Shown here: in pieces, positions 51,481 through 60,097 of the stretch | Numbering within the stretch: position 1 is the stretch's first letter | Layout of the letters: each line of letters opens with the position of its first letter | DNA from: RPQJ01 sp963696545 | Lineage (GTDB): Bacteria; Pseudomonadota; Gammaproteobacteria; Steroidobacterales; Steroidobacteraceae | Direction of reading: 5' to 3' | DNA: 64,000 bases | Assembly: GCA_963696545.1 (NCBI GenBank) | Contig: CAVOKQ010000005.1 | Span: 1-64,000, forward strand | The notes under the pieces: generated by a model | Databases searched by the model: none | What the model was told of the DNA's origin: nothing | Seen by the model: the letters and a program-made list of their open reading frames with translations, nothing else | Program-made: the position numbers and the translations under genes

Positions 51481-53001
51481 ATGCAAGAGAGCTACATCGA
51501 ACGCATCCTAAAGGCGCGCGTCTACGACGTCGCGATCGAATCGCCGCTCGAGCCGGCACCGCGGCTGTCCCGCCGCCTCGACAACCGGGTGCTGTTCAAG
51601 CGCGAGGACCTGCAGCCGGTCTTCTCGTTCAAGCTGCGTGGCGCGTACAACAAGATCTCGCACCTGTCCGAGACCGTGGCGCGGCGTGGAGTGATCTGCG
51701 CTTCGGCCGGCAACCACGCGCAGGGCGTGGCGCTCGCGGCCCGGCGGCGCGGGATTCCAGCGGTGATCGTGATGCCGCAGACGACGCCGAACATCAAGGT
51801 CCAGGCCGTGCTCGACCTCGGCGGCGAGGTGGTGCTGCACGGCGACGATTTCGACCATGCCTTCGAGCACGCGGTCGAGCTTGCGCGCGAGCGGGGACTT
51901 TCGTTCGTCCACCCGTTCGACGACCCCGACGTGATCGCCGGGCAGGGCACCATCGGCATGGAGATCCTGCGCCAGCATTCCGGGCCGCTCGACGCGATCT
52001 TCGTGCCGATCGGCGGCGGCGGGCTCGTGGCCGGGATCGCGGCGTACGTGAAGTCGCTGTACCCGCAGATTCGCATCATCGGCGTGGAGCCCGAGGACGC
52101 GGCGAGCATGCACGACTCGCTGCGCGAGGGTAAGCGCGTCACGCTGGACCGGGTCGGCATCTTCGCCGACGGCGTTGCGGTGCGCCGGGTCGGCGAGGAG
52201 ACGTTCCGGCTCGCGCAGAAGTACGTCGACGAGGTCGTGCTGGTCAGCACGGACGAGATCTGTGCGGCCATCCAGGACATCTTCGAGGACAACCGCACGA
52301 TCGCCGAGCCGGCCGGCGCGCTCGCGGTGGCGGGCATCAAGAAATACGTCGCGCGCGAGCAGTGCACCGGCCGCACGTTCGTGGCGCTGAATTGCGGCGC
52401 GAACATCAACTTCGACCGGCTGCGGCACGTGGCCGAGCGCGCCGACATCGGTGCGCAGCGCGAGGCGCTGCTGGCAGTGGAGATCCCGGAGCAGCCGGGC
52501 AGCTTCCTGAAGTTCTGCCAGCTGCTCGGCCGGCGCAGCGTCACCGAGTTCAACTACCGCTACGACGACGCCTCCGCTGCGCGGATCTTCGTGGGCATCG
52601 CGCTGCACGATGGCCGGCGCGAGCGGGATGCGCTGCTCGAGCTGGTGTCCGGGTCCGGCTACCGCGTGCTCGACATGACCGACGACGAGATGGCGAAGCT
52701 GCACGTACGCTACATGGTCGGCGGCCACGCGCACGGCCTCGAGCACGAGCGTCTGTTCCGCTTCGAGTTCCCGGAGCGGCCCGGGGCGCTGCTTAAGTTC
52801 CTGCAGGCGATCGGTTCGCGCTGGAACATCAGCCTGTTCCACTATCGCAACCACGGCTCCGACTACGGGCGCGTGCTGGCCGGCGTGCAGGTCGCCCCGG
52901 CCGACGCCGACGAGTTCGCGCGCCACCTGCGCGAGCTGAGCTACGCGTACACCGAGGAAACCGCGAACCCTGCGTACCGGATGTTCCTCGGCCGCGGCTA
53001 A
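51481..53001 (+). CDS. ilvA: Threonine ammonia-lyase, biosynthetic
   Basis: IlvA deaminates L-threonine to 2-oxobutyrate, the first step of isoleucine synthesis, feeding the acetolactate synthase encoded at 40.4 kb. The 506-residue protein has the PLP domain with Lys51 in FSFKLRGAYNKI, the phosphate-binding PIGGGGLVAGIA loop (about 178-189), and two ACT-like C-terminal domains (about 325-415 and 420-505) for isoleucine/valine control. Full gamma-proteobacterial length. It ends 64 bp before cmoA. Confidence 0.96.
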   Translation: MQESYIERILKARVYDVAIESPLEPAPRLSRRLDNRVLFKREDLQPVFSFKLRGAYNKISHLSETVARRGVICASAGNHAQGVALAARRRGIPAVIVMPQTTPNIKVQAVLDLGGEVVLHGDDFDHAFEHAVELARERGLSFVHPFDDPDVIAGQGTIGMEILRQHSGPLDAIFVPIGGGGLVAGIAAYVKSLYPQIRIIGVEPEDAASMHDSLREGKRVTLDRVGIFADGVAVRRVGEETFRLAQKYVDEVVLVSTDEICAAIQDIFEDNRTIAEPAGALAVAGIKKYVAREQCTGRTFVALNCGANINFDRLRHVAERADIGAQREALLAVEIPEQPGSFLKFCQLLGRRSVTEFNYRYDDASAARIFVGIALHDGRRERDALLELVSGSGYRVLDMTDDEMAKLHVRYMVGGHAHGLEHERLFRFEFPERPGALLKFLQAIGSRWNISLFHYRNHGSDYGRVLAGVQVAPADADEFARHLRELSYAYTEETANPAYRMFLGRG

Positions 53002-53065
53002 AAAAAGAATCGCCGCGCAGCGGATCGTTAAGATATTCTGCGCGAAAACACCCGGAAGAAACCCC

Positions 53066-53803
53066 ATGGCCGGTACCGACAAAGACCAGGTTTTCGCGCA
53101 GCCGCTGTCCCGCATCTCCGACTTCAAGTTCGGCCGCGACGTGGCCAACGTCTTCGACGACATGGTCACGCGCTCCGTGCCGTTCTACGCCGAGATGCAG
53201 CGGATGATCGGCGAGCTGGCCGGCGACTTCGCCGTCGCGGGCACCAATGTCTACGACCTCGGCTGCTCCACTGGCACGACGCTGATCGAGCTCGACCCGG
53301 TGGTGCCGCCCGGCGTGCGGTTCGTCGGCGTCGACAACTCGCGAGGACATGCTGGACAAGTGTCGCGCCAAGCTGGCCGAGCGCGGCTTCAAGCGCGATT
53401 TCGAACTGCAGTACGCGGACCTGAACCAGGGCTGCCGGGTCGAGAACGCGTCGCGTGGTGATGCTGATGCTGACGCTGCAGTTCATCCGGCCGCTGCAGC
53501 GCGAGCGGCTGATGCAGGACGTCTACCGCGGCATGAACGAGAACGGGGCGCTGATCCTGGTCGAGAAGGTGATCGGCGAGGACTCGCTGTTCAACCGGCT
53601 GTTCATCAAGTACTACTACGACTTCAAGCGCCGCAGCGGCTACAGCGACCTGGAGATCGCGCAGAAGCGCGAGGCGCTCGAGAACGTGCTGGTGCCGTAC
53701 AAGCTGCTCGAGAACCGCGAGACTGCTGCTGCGCACCGGCTTCCGCTACGTGGACGTGTTCTTCAAGTGGTACAACTTCTGCGGCATCATCGCGGTCAAG
53801 TGA
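53066..53803 (+). pseudogene. cmoA: tRNA uridine carboxy-S-adenosylmethionine synthase, three frameshifts
   Basis: CmoA makes carboxy-SAM from prephenate and SAM for tRNA wobble U34 modification. Conserved blocks appear in successive frames: DKDQVFAQPLSRISDFKF, VYDLGCSTGTTL (SAM site) and FVGVDNS; then EDMLDKC; then VVMLMLTLQFIRPLQRERLM, LVEKVIGEDSLFNRL and YDFKRRSGYSDLEIAQKREAL; then TGFRYVDVFFKWYNFCGIIAVK. Each shift looks like one extra base, near 53342, 53453 and 53721. Two of the inserted bases are C after TCG. With these removed the gene is about 245 residues, full length. Sequence error is as likely as decay. Confidence 0.85.
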
Positions 53804-54515
53804 TGGTCGCGCTCGGCAACTTCCTGTATCGCACGCGCCTGTACGTCTTTCCCGCTGGCGCTGCCTGCTCGTCTTCCTCCCGGCCCGCGGATCCTCGAGA
53901 GCGATCTCGCCGCGGCGCTGATCGGGCTTCCTGGTCGCGCTGACGCGGCCAGGTGATACGCGCCGGCACGATCGGCCTCGTCTACATCATTCGCGGCGGC
54001 AAGAACCGGCAGGTGTACGCGGAGGATCTCGTCACCGAGGGCGTGTTCGCGCCACTGCCGCAACCCGATGTACGTCGGCAACCTGCTGATCCTGTCCGGC
54101 ATGGCGATCACGCTCGAATTGCTGGACCAGCGCGCTGGTCGCGATCCCGCTCACGGCGTTCATCTACCGGGCGATCGTCGCGGCCGAGGAGAACTTCCTG
54201 CGCGGCAAGTTCGGCGCGGCCTTCGATGAGTACTGCCGCAACGTGCCGCGCTTCGTGCCCAAGCTGTCGGGACTCGCGGAGACGTTCGCGAGCCTGCAGT
54301 TCCGCTGGCGGCGCGTCGTCGTCAAGGAGTACGGCACGCCGACCGCGTGGATACTGGTCTGGTGCGGCATCGTCGCCTGGAATCTCTGGCGCCACGGCGG
54401 CTTCGTCGCGAACCCGGCGGTCGCCAGCTCGCTCGAGTGGCTGGCCATCGCGGCCGTCGCCGGCTGGCTGACGGTGCGTTTCCTGAAGAAGTCGAAGCGG
54501 CTCGTCGCCGACTGA
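53803..54515 (+). pseudogene. Isoprenylcysteine methyltransferase-like protein, several frameshifts
   Basis: ATG 53803 overlaps the cmoA stop (TGATG). In shifting frames the product reads as an ICMT/phospholipid-methyltransferase-type membrane protein: GNFLYRTRLYVFP, RILESDLAAALIG, GQVIRAGTIGLVYI, then HCRNPMYVGNLLILSGMAIT, the conserved SAM-binding motif, and AAEENFLRGKFGAAFDEYC with two later helices, ending KKSKRLVAD. At least three indels occur between about 53852 and 54140. The methyl acceptor is unknown. The pairing with cmoA could mean coupled expression. Confidence 0.7.
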
Positions 54516-54522
54516 CCGTAAG

Positions 54523-55272
54523 CTAGCGCGACGGCAGGATCACGGCCTTCGGGCGCGGCCCGAGCAGCCGGATGAACTCCGTGAAGACGCGATTGCTCAA
54601 CGGCTGTGCAGACGGCAGGTGCTTCTGCGTCGCCGCGCGAATGTGCGCGACACGGCGCAGGTTCCAGTGGCGGTCGATCTCGGCCTGGCCCGACTGGCTC
54701 TCGAGCCAGCGGCCGATCAGCGCTGCGTCGGCCTCGAGGTGGAACTGCAGTCCCCATGCGGCGTCGCCCAGGCGGTAAGCCTGGTTGCGGCAGTTGCGCG
54801 TCCACGCGAGCGGGACGGCGCCCGGCGGCGGCGCGAAAGTGTAGGCGTGCCACTGGAACACGTAGTGTGGCCGACGCTCGAAGTGCCTGAACAGCCGGTC
54901 GTCGTGCGCCGATTGCAGCGTGTGCAACCGGTACCAGCCGATCTCCGGCACGTGGTTCGGTCGTACGTCGCCGCCCATCGCAGCCGCGAGCAGTTGCGCG
55001 CCCAGGCAGATCCCCAGCATCGGTTTGCCCGCGGTGATCGCTTCGCGGATCGCCGCCATTTCCGTGCGCAGGTGCGGGTGCTGCGCGACCTGGTCGACGT
55101 TCATCGGCCCGCCGAGCACGACGAGCCCGTCGTAGCGCCGCACATCCGGCTCGGCGTGCGGCTCGCGGCCGAAGTTGACGTAGCGGATGCGGAACCCGGA
55201 TTCGCGCAGCAGCGGGTCGAGGTGGCCGAGCGGTTCGGAAGCAACGTGCTGGAAGACGAGGATCTTGCGCAT
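54523..55272 (-). CDS. Class I glutamine amidotransferase-like protein
   Basis: The 249-residue product has the GATase-1 fold: LVVLGGPMNVDQ, the nucleophile Cys in GICLGAQLLAAAMG (about 92), and the His/Glu dyad in WGLQFHLEAD (about 185). It resembles the stand-alone GMP-synthase-like amidotransferase group (YfeJ-type), which may hydrolyse gamma-glutamyl compounds. No synthetase domain is attached. It converges on the ICMT-like gene with a 7-bp gap. Confidence 0.9.
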   Translation of the reverse strand: MRKILVFQHVASEPLGHLDPLLRESGFRIRYVNFGREPHAEPDVRRYDGLVVLGGPMNVDQVAQHPHLRTEMAAIREAITAGKPMLGICLGAQLLAAAMGGDVRPNHVPEIGWYRLHTLQSAHDDRLFRHFERRPHYVFQWHAYTFAPPPGAVPLAWTRNCRNQAYRLGDAAWGLQFHLEADAALIGRWLESQSGQAEIDRHWNLRRVAHIRAATQKHLPSAQPLSNRVFTEFIRLLGPRPKAVILPSR

Positions 55273-55395
55273 GGCTTGGAGGTGGCGGGGAGACGCAACT
55301 ATATCGGCACGGCACCCCGCGCCGCGAGCCGGCGATCACCAGCAGCAGGATGCTGTGCTCCGGTATGCTCGTGGACTCGAGAGCGGATCGTGAGC

Positions 55396-56283
55396 ATGAC
55401 CAAGATCTACCAGCCACGGCGCGCACCCCAGCACGAGCACCTGGTCGTGCGCGGCCTGCGTCACCACGTCACGCGGTGGCGGGGCGAGCAGCCGGAACTC
55501 GTCGTGCTGCTGCACGGCTGGATGGATACGGGCGACACGTTCCAGTTCCTGGTCGACGCGATGTCCGACCGCCATTCGTTCGTCGCACCTGACTGGCGTG
55601 GCTTCGGACGCACCGAGTGGCCGGCCGACGGCTACTGGTTCCCGGACTACTTCGGCGACCTCGATGCGCTGCTCGACCATTGGTCGCCGGACGCGCCGGT
55701 CACTCTGATCGGCCACAGCATGGGCGGCAACATCGCGACGCTGTACGCCGGCATCCGGCCCGAGCGCGTACGCCGCGTCGTCTGCATCGAGGGCTTCGGC
55801 CTCTCGCGGGCGCAACCCGAGCAGGCGCCCGGCCGCTATCGAGAGTGGTTGCGCCAGCTGCGTGAGCCGCCGGAATTCGCGAGCTTTCCGTCGCTGGACG
55901 CATTCGCGCACCTGCTCGCGCGGCGCAACCCGCGGCTGCCCCCGGACCGCGCGCGATTCGTCGCGCAGGCCTGGGCGCAGCAGGCCGACGACGGCAGCGT
56001 CAAGGTGACGGCAGATCCGGCGCACAAGCGCGTTAATGCGGTGCTGTACCGCCGGGAGGAGGCGGAAGCGTGCTGGAGCGAAGTCGTCGCGCCGGTGCTG
56101 TACGTGATTGCGGGCCAGTCGGAGTTCCTGCCGCGGCTCGGTGAGGACGCGCTGCCGGAGAACATGGCCCGCATGGTGCGCCGGCTCGAGCCCTGCGTCA
56201 TCTACGACGCGAGCCACATGGTGCACCACGAGCGCCCGGAAGAACTGGCGCGGGAAATCGAGGCCTTCCTCGACCGCACGTGA
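55396..56283 (+). CDS. Alpha/beta-hydrolase
   Basis: The 295-residue product shows LVVLLHGWMDTGDTFQFLVD (oxyanion HG), DWRGFGRTEWP, the nucleophile elbow LIGHSMGGNIATLYAG (Ser near 110), and a late DASHMVHHERPEEL His. It is a serine hydrolase of unknown substrate; close relatives include MhpC- and lipase-like enzymes. GTG 55390 and ATG 55396 are both in frame; ATG is taken. It is divergent from the amidotransferase gene. Confidence 0.9.
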   Translation: MTKIYQPRRAPQHEHLVVRGLRHHVTRWRGEQPELVVLLHGWMDTGDTFQFLVDAMSDRHSFVAPDWRGFGRTEWPADGYWFPDYFGDLDALLDHWSPDAPVTLIGHSMGGNIATLYAGIRPERVRRVVCIEGFGLSRAQPEQAPGRYREWLRQLREPPEFASFPSLDAFAHLLARRNPRLPPDRARFVAQAWAQQADDGSVKVTADPAHKRVNAVLYRREEAEACWSEVVAPVLYVIAGQSEFLPRLGEDALPENMARMVRRLEPCVIYDASHMVHHERPEELAREIEAFLDRT

Positions 56284-56343
56284 CCACGCGCAGCGGCATC
56301 GGGCGGCGGCCTCTATAATCGGCGCAAAGGGGGCGACGGCACG

Positions 56344-57993
56344 ATGTCCGACGACGAATCCACGGCCGGGCGATGGCTCGCGGAACTGAAGCGCCGCAAG
56401 GTGTTCCGCGTCGCCGTCGTGTATCTCGTCGTCGCGTGGCTGGTCGTGCAGGTCGCGAGCACGACGTTCGGGCCCATGGGCCTGCCGCCCTGGACGCTGA
56501 AGCTCGTGATCACGCTGGCCGCGCTCGGCTTCCCGCTGGCCTGCGCGCTGGCGTGGGCATTCGACGTGACGCCGCATGGCATCGAGCGGACGACGGCCGC
56601 GGCTCCACCGCCGGACCTTCCCAGGGCGCCCGAAGCGAAGACGCTTCCGCCGGCCGCGCCGGCAGAACTCGCGGCTGGAGCACCGGACTCGGTCGCCATC
56701 CTGCCGTTCGTGGACATGAGCCCCGGCCACGACCAGGAATACTTCTGCGACGGCATCGCCGAGGAGATCATCAACTCGCTGTGCTGCATCCGCGACCTGC
56801 GGATCGCCTCGCGCACTTCGTCGTTCCAGTTCAAGGGCCGCGCCGCCGACGTGCGCGAGATCGGCCGCGCGCTCGGCGTAGGCGCCGTGCTCGAAGGCAG
56901 CGTCCGCAAGGCAGGTGAGCGAGTGCGGATCACCGCGCAGCTCGTCAGCTCCTCGGACGGCTATCACCTGTGGTCGGAGAGCTACGACCGCGACTTGAGC
57001 GACGTCTTTGCGATCCAGACGGAGATTGCGCAGAAGCTCGTTGGCGCGCTGCGCATCAGCTTGAGCCGGCAGGAGCGGGAGTTGATCCAGCGCCGCGGCA
57101 CGAACAATGCCGAAGCCTACGACCTATACCTGCGCGGACAGGCGCACTTGCGGGACGGTACGGACAGCGAGATGAACCCGGCCATCGAGTTCTTCCGCGA
57201 GGCGATCCGGCGCGACGAGCGGTTCGCGCAGGCCCATGCAGGGATCGCGCACGCCCAGTCGCTCAAGGGCCTGTGGCGCGTCGGCATGACGCAGGCGGAC
57301 TTCGACGAGGCTTTCGCGGCGAGCCGGCGTGCACTCGAGCTCGAGCCGCGCATGCCGGAAGCCTACATCGCGCGTGCGATGCTGCTCTCGCTGCAGGGCC
57401 GGACGAAAGAGGCGCACCAGGACTACGAGGAGGCGATTCGCCTCAACCCGGCGTCGTTCGACGCGCACTACCTGTACGCGAGGGACTGCTTCCAGAGCGG
57501 CGAGTTCGAGCGGGCGGTGTCGCTCTACGAGGCCGCGATCAAGCTGCGGCCCGACGACTACCAGGCGCTCTGCCTGCTGGAAGGCTCGCTGCTGAAGCTT
57601 GGCCGAATGGAACAGCATGAGCAGGTGGCACGCCGCGCCATGCAGGCGGTCGATCGGCAGCTCGTTATCGACCCGCAGGACGGGCGGGCACTGCAGCTTG
57701 GAACGACGAATGCAGCGAGGCTCGGCCTCCGGGACAAGGCGCGCGATCTTGCCGAGCGCGCGCTGAAGGCGCGACCGGGCGCATTCGCAAGCTACTACAA
57801 CGTCGCCTGCGCCTACTCGATCCTGGGGGACATCGACGACGCTCTCGAGATGCTCGACCGTGCCGTCCAGCACGGTCGCGGCAATCTCGAGTGGATCGAG
57901 CACGACCCGGATTTCGACAACCTGCGGTGCGACTCCCGCTTCGACGCCATCGTGAACCGCATTCGAGCGAACCGCGGGGCCCCGCCCGCGTGA
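56344..57993 (+). CDS. Membrane-anchored TolB-like/TPR protein
   Basis: The 549-residue protein has two N-terminal membrane helices (about 21-42 and 52-72; FRVAVVYLVVAWLVVQVAST, a start typical of the adenylate-cyclase-associated TPR family), a FlgO/TolB-like domain (about 115-230; SVAILPFVDMSPGHDQEYFCDG) and about eight tetratricopeptide repeats (about 240-540). No cyclase or winged-helix domain is fused, unlike CadC-type relatives. It probably scaffolds protein contacts at the membrane. The following DUF2238 gene overlaps it (GTGA). Confidence 0.85.
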   Translation: MSDDESTAGRWLAELKRRKVFRVAVVYLVVAWLVVQVASTTFGPMGLPPWTLKLVITLAALGFPLACALAWAFDVTPHGIERTTAAAPPPDLPRAPEAKTLPPAAPAELAAGAPDSVAILPFVDMSPGHDQEYFCDGIAEEIINSLCCIRDLRIASRTSSFQFKGRAADVREIGRALGVGAVLEGSVRKAGERVRITAQLVSSSDGYHLWSESYDRDLSDVFAIQTEIAQKLVGALRISLSRQERELIQRRGTNNAEAYDLYLRGQAHLRDGTDSEMNPAIEFFREAIRRDERFAQAHAGIAHAQSLKGLWRVGMTQADFDEAFAASRRALELEPRMPEAYIARAMLLSLQGRTKEAHQDYEEAIRLNPASFDAHYLYARDCFQSGEFERAVSLYEAAIKLRPDDYQALCLLEGSLLKLGRMEQHEQVARRAMQAVDRQLVIDPQDGRALQLGTTNAARLGLRDKARDLAERALKARPGAFASYYNVACAYSILGDIDDALEMLDRAVQHGRGNLEWIEHDPDFDNLRCDSRFDAIVNRIRANRGAPPA

Positions 57994-58649
57994 GCAGCGC
58001 GGATCGCACACGACTTCAGCTCTGGCTGCTGGCCGCAGTTGCGGTCGCGCTGGTCGTCTCCGGCATGCGGCCGTACGACCGGCTTACGTGGTGGCTCGAG
58101 GTCCTGCCAGTGCTCGTCGCGGTGCCGCTGCTGATCGCGACGCACCGTCGCTTTCCACTGACGCCGCTCGCGTACTGGCTGATCGCGATCCACGCCCTGA
58201 TCCTGATCGTCGGCGGTCATTACACGTACGCACGCGTGCCGCTCGGCTCCTGGATGCAGGACTGGCTCGGTTTCGAGCGCAATCACTACGACCGCATCGG
58301 TCACCTGATGCAGGGCTTCGGGCCTGCGATCGTCATTCGCGAACTGCTGTTGCGCACGTCGCCGCTCGCGCCGGGCAAGTGGCTGTTCACCATCATCGTG
58401 TTCACCGTGCTCGGCATCAGCGCCACTTACGAGTTCACCGAATGGTGGGCCGCGCTCGCCGGCGGCGACGCCGCAGGAGCATTCCTCGGCGCGCAGGGCG
58501 ACGCCTGGGACACGCAGTGGGACATGTTCCTGGCCGGCTGCGGCGCCGTCGCCTCCCAGTTGCTGCTCTCGCGGCTGCACGACCGGCAGGTCGCAGCAGT
58601 GGACCCCGTCGTGCGCGACAAGATTCGGGGGAATTCCGCGGGGAAATAG
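57990..58649 (+). CDS. DUF2238 (YjdF-like) membrane protein
   Basis: The 219-residue product has six membrane helices and the DUF2238 blocks GGHYTYARVPLG, ERNHYDRIGHLMQGFGPA and EFTEWWAAL...GDAWDTQWDM, matching E. coli YjdF. Its function is unknown; the conserved Asp/His/Glu residues in membrane helices suggest an enzymatic or metal-binding role. GTG 57990 overlaps the TPR gene stop, so it is likely coupled to it. Confidence 0.9.
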   Translation: MSSADRTRLQLWLLAAVAVALVVSGMRPYDRLTWWLEVLPVLVAVPLLIATHRRFPLTPLAYWLIAIHALILIVGGHYTYARVPLGSWMQDWLGFERNHYDRIGHLMQGFGPAIVIRELLLRTSPLAPGKWLFTIIVFTVLGISATYEFTEWWAALAGGDAAGAFLGAQGDAWDTQWDMFLAGCGAVASQLLLSRLHDRQVAAVDPVVRDKIRGNSAGK

Positions 58650-58709
58650 CGCTTTTCCCGATGCCGGGCCCGGGCCGAGGCGCGATACTCGGGCTCCCTG
58701 GAGGTTGCA

Positions 58710-60089
58710 ATGGCTCGCTGGAGCCGCCGTGCGTTCGTCGCGGCCGGGTTGAGCCTGGCGGGCTGCGCCGTCCCTGGGCGCCCACCGCTCGGCCCGATCT
58801 ATCGTTCCACCCGCGACAACGCCGACCAGCCGCCACTCGTGGTGGTTCCGGGTGCTTTCGGCTCCAGTCTGCGTGATCGCCGCAAGGGCCGCGAGATCTG
58901 GCCCGGCACCAACCCGCAGCTGCTGGTCAGCAATTACCGGAGCCTCGAACTCGACATCGATCCCGCGACGCTGGAGCCCGTTGCGGGCGACGTCGAGGCG
59001 TACGACGTCTTCCGCGAGGGCCTCGGCCGCGACTTTTACGGCAAGGTTCTCGACATGCTGCACGACGCAGGAGGCTACGCCCGCGGGCAGGTTGGGCAGC
59101 CGCCGCGCGCCGGTCGCCGCACGTACTTCGTCTACCTGTACGACTGGCGCCTCGACAACGTCGCGGCGGCGCGTGGCCTGCACGACCTGATCGAGCGGAT
59201 CCGGCTGGACTACGGCGATCCAAGGCTGCGGGTCGACGTGCTCGCGCACTCGAACGGCGGGCTGCTCGCGAGGTACTACGCCCGCTATGGAACGGCGGAC
59301 CTGCCGGAGGACGGCCGATTCGCTCCGACACAGGCCGGCGCCCCGGCGATCCGCCGGCTGCTGCTGGTCGGGACGCCCAACCTGGGCACGATGCAGCCGG
59401 TGCTCGGTAACCTGCGCGGCGAGGAAATCGGGCTGCAGAAGATCCCGCAGGAGGTCGTCGCGACCTGCACCGGCGCAATGCAGCTGATGCCGCATCCGGC
59501 GGTCCCATGGATCGTCGACGTGCACGGCCGCGATCCGGAGCTGCCCCTGTACGACATCCGCACCTGGCGTGAATGCGAGTGGTCGATCTTCTCCCCGCGT
59601 GTGGCGGAACGGACGATCGCCGAGCATGGCGGCGGTGCCGCGGGTCGTCGTTACCTCGACATGCTCCGCGAGTACATGGCGAAGCACCTGCGGCGAGGGC
59701 AGCTGTTCATGGAGTCGCTCGCGGTGCCGGGCGGTCCCGGCGAGGTGCGTCCCTACGTCTTCGGCGCGGACTGCGAGCTCACGCTGGCGCGCGTCGTGGT
59801 CGAGCGCGTCAACGGCCGCCTCGTGCCGCGCGAACGGGTCGCGGACATCGCGAACCCGCAGGCGGGCGTCGATTACCAGGCGCTGATGTTCGAGCCCGGC
59901 GACGCCGTCGTCACGCGCTCGTCGCTGCTCGGTCGGCGCACGCTCAACGTTGCAGCGCCGCGCGCGGAGATCGAGACCCTCGACGTCGTGCACAGCGTGT
60001 TCCTGTGCGAGGAGCACCGTGCGCTCACCGGCAACGCGACGTTCCAGAACAACCTGCTGAACACGCTGCTCAGCGTCGATCCCGTCTGA
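58710..60089 (+). CDS. Lecithin:cholesterol acyltransferase-like lipoprotein
   Basis: The 459-residue product starts with an RR-containing lipoprotein signal (ARWSRRAFVAAGLSLAGC) and follows the LCAT/PhlD-like hydrolase pattern: LVVVPGAFGSSL, YDWRLDN and the nucleophile elbow VLAHSNGGLLARYYA (Ser near 182). A His near the C-terminus (VVHSVFLCEEH) could complete the triad. It may deacylate or transfer acyl chains of lipids at the membrane. GGAGG lies seven bases before the ATG. Confidence 0.85.
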   Translation: MARWSRRAFVAAGLSLAGCAVPGRPPLGPIYRSTRDNADQPPLVVVPGAFGSSLRDRRKGREIWPGTNPQLLVSNYRSLELDIDPATLEPVAGDVEAYDVFREGLGRDFYGKVLDMLHDAGGYARGQVGQPPRAGRRTYFVYLYDWRLDNVAAARGLHDLIERIRLDYGDPRLRVDVLAHSNGGLLARYYARYGTADLPEDGRFAPTQAGAPAIRRLLLVGTPNLGTMQPVLGNLRGEEIGLQKIPQEVVATCTGAMQLMPHPAVPWIVDVHGRDPELPLYDIRTWRECEWSIFSPRVAERTIAEHGGGAAGRRYLDMLREYMAKHLRRGQLFMESLAVPGGPGEVRPYVFGADCELTLARVVVERVNGRLVPRERVADIANPQAGVDYQALMFEPGDAVVTRSSLLGRRTLNVAAPRAEIETLDVVHSVFLCEEHRALTGNATFQNNLLNTLLSVDPV

Positions 60090-60097
60090 CGCGGCCC

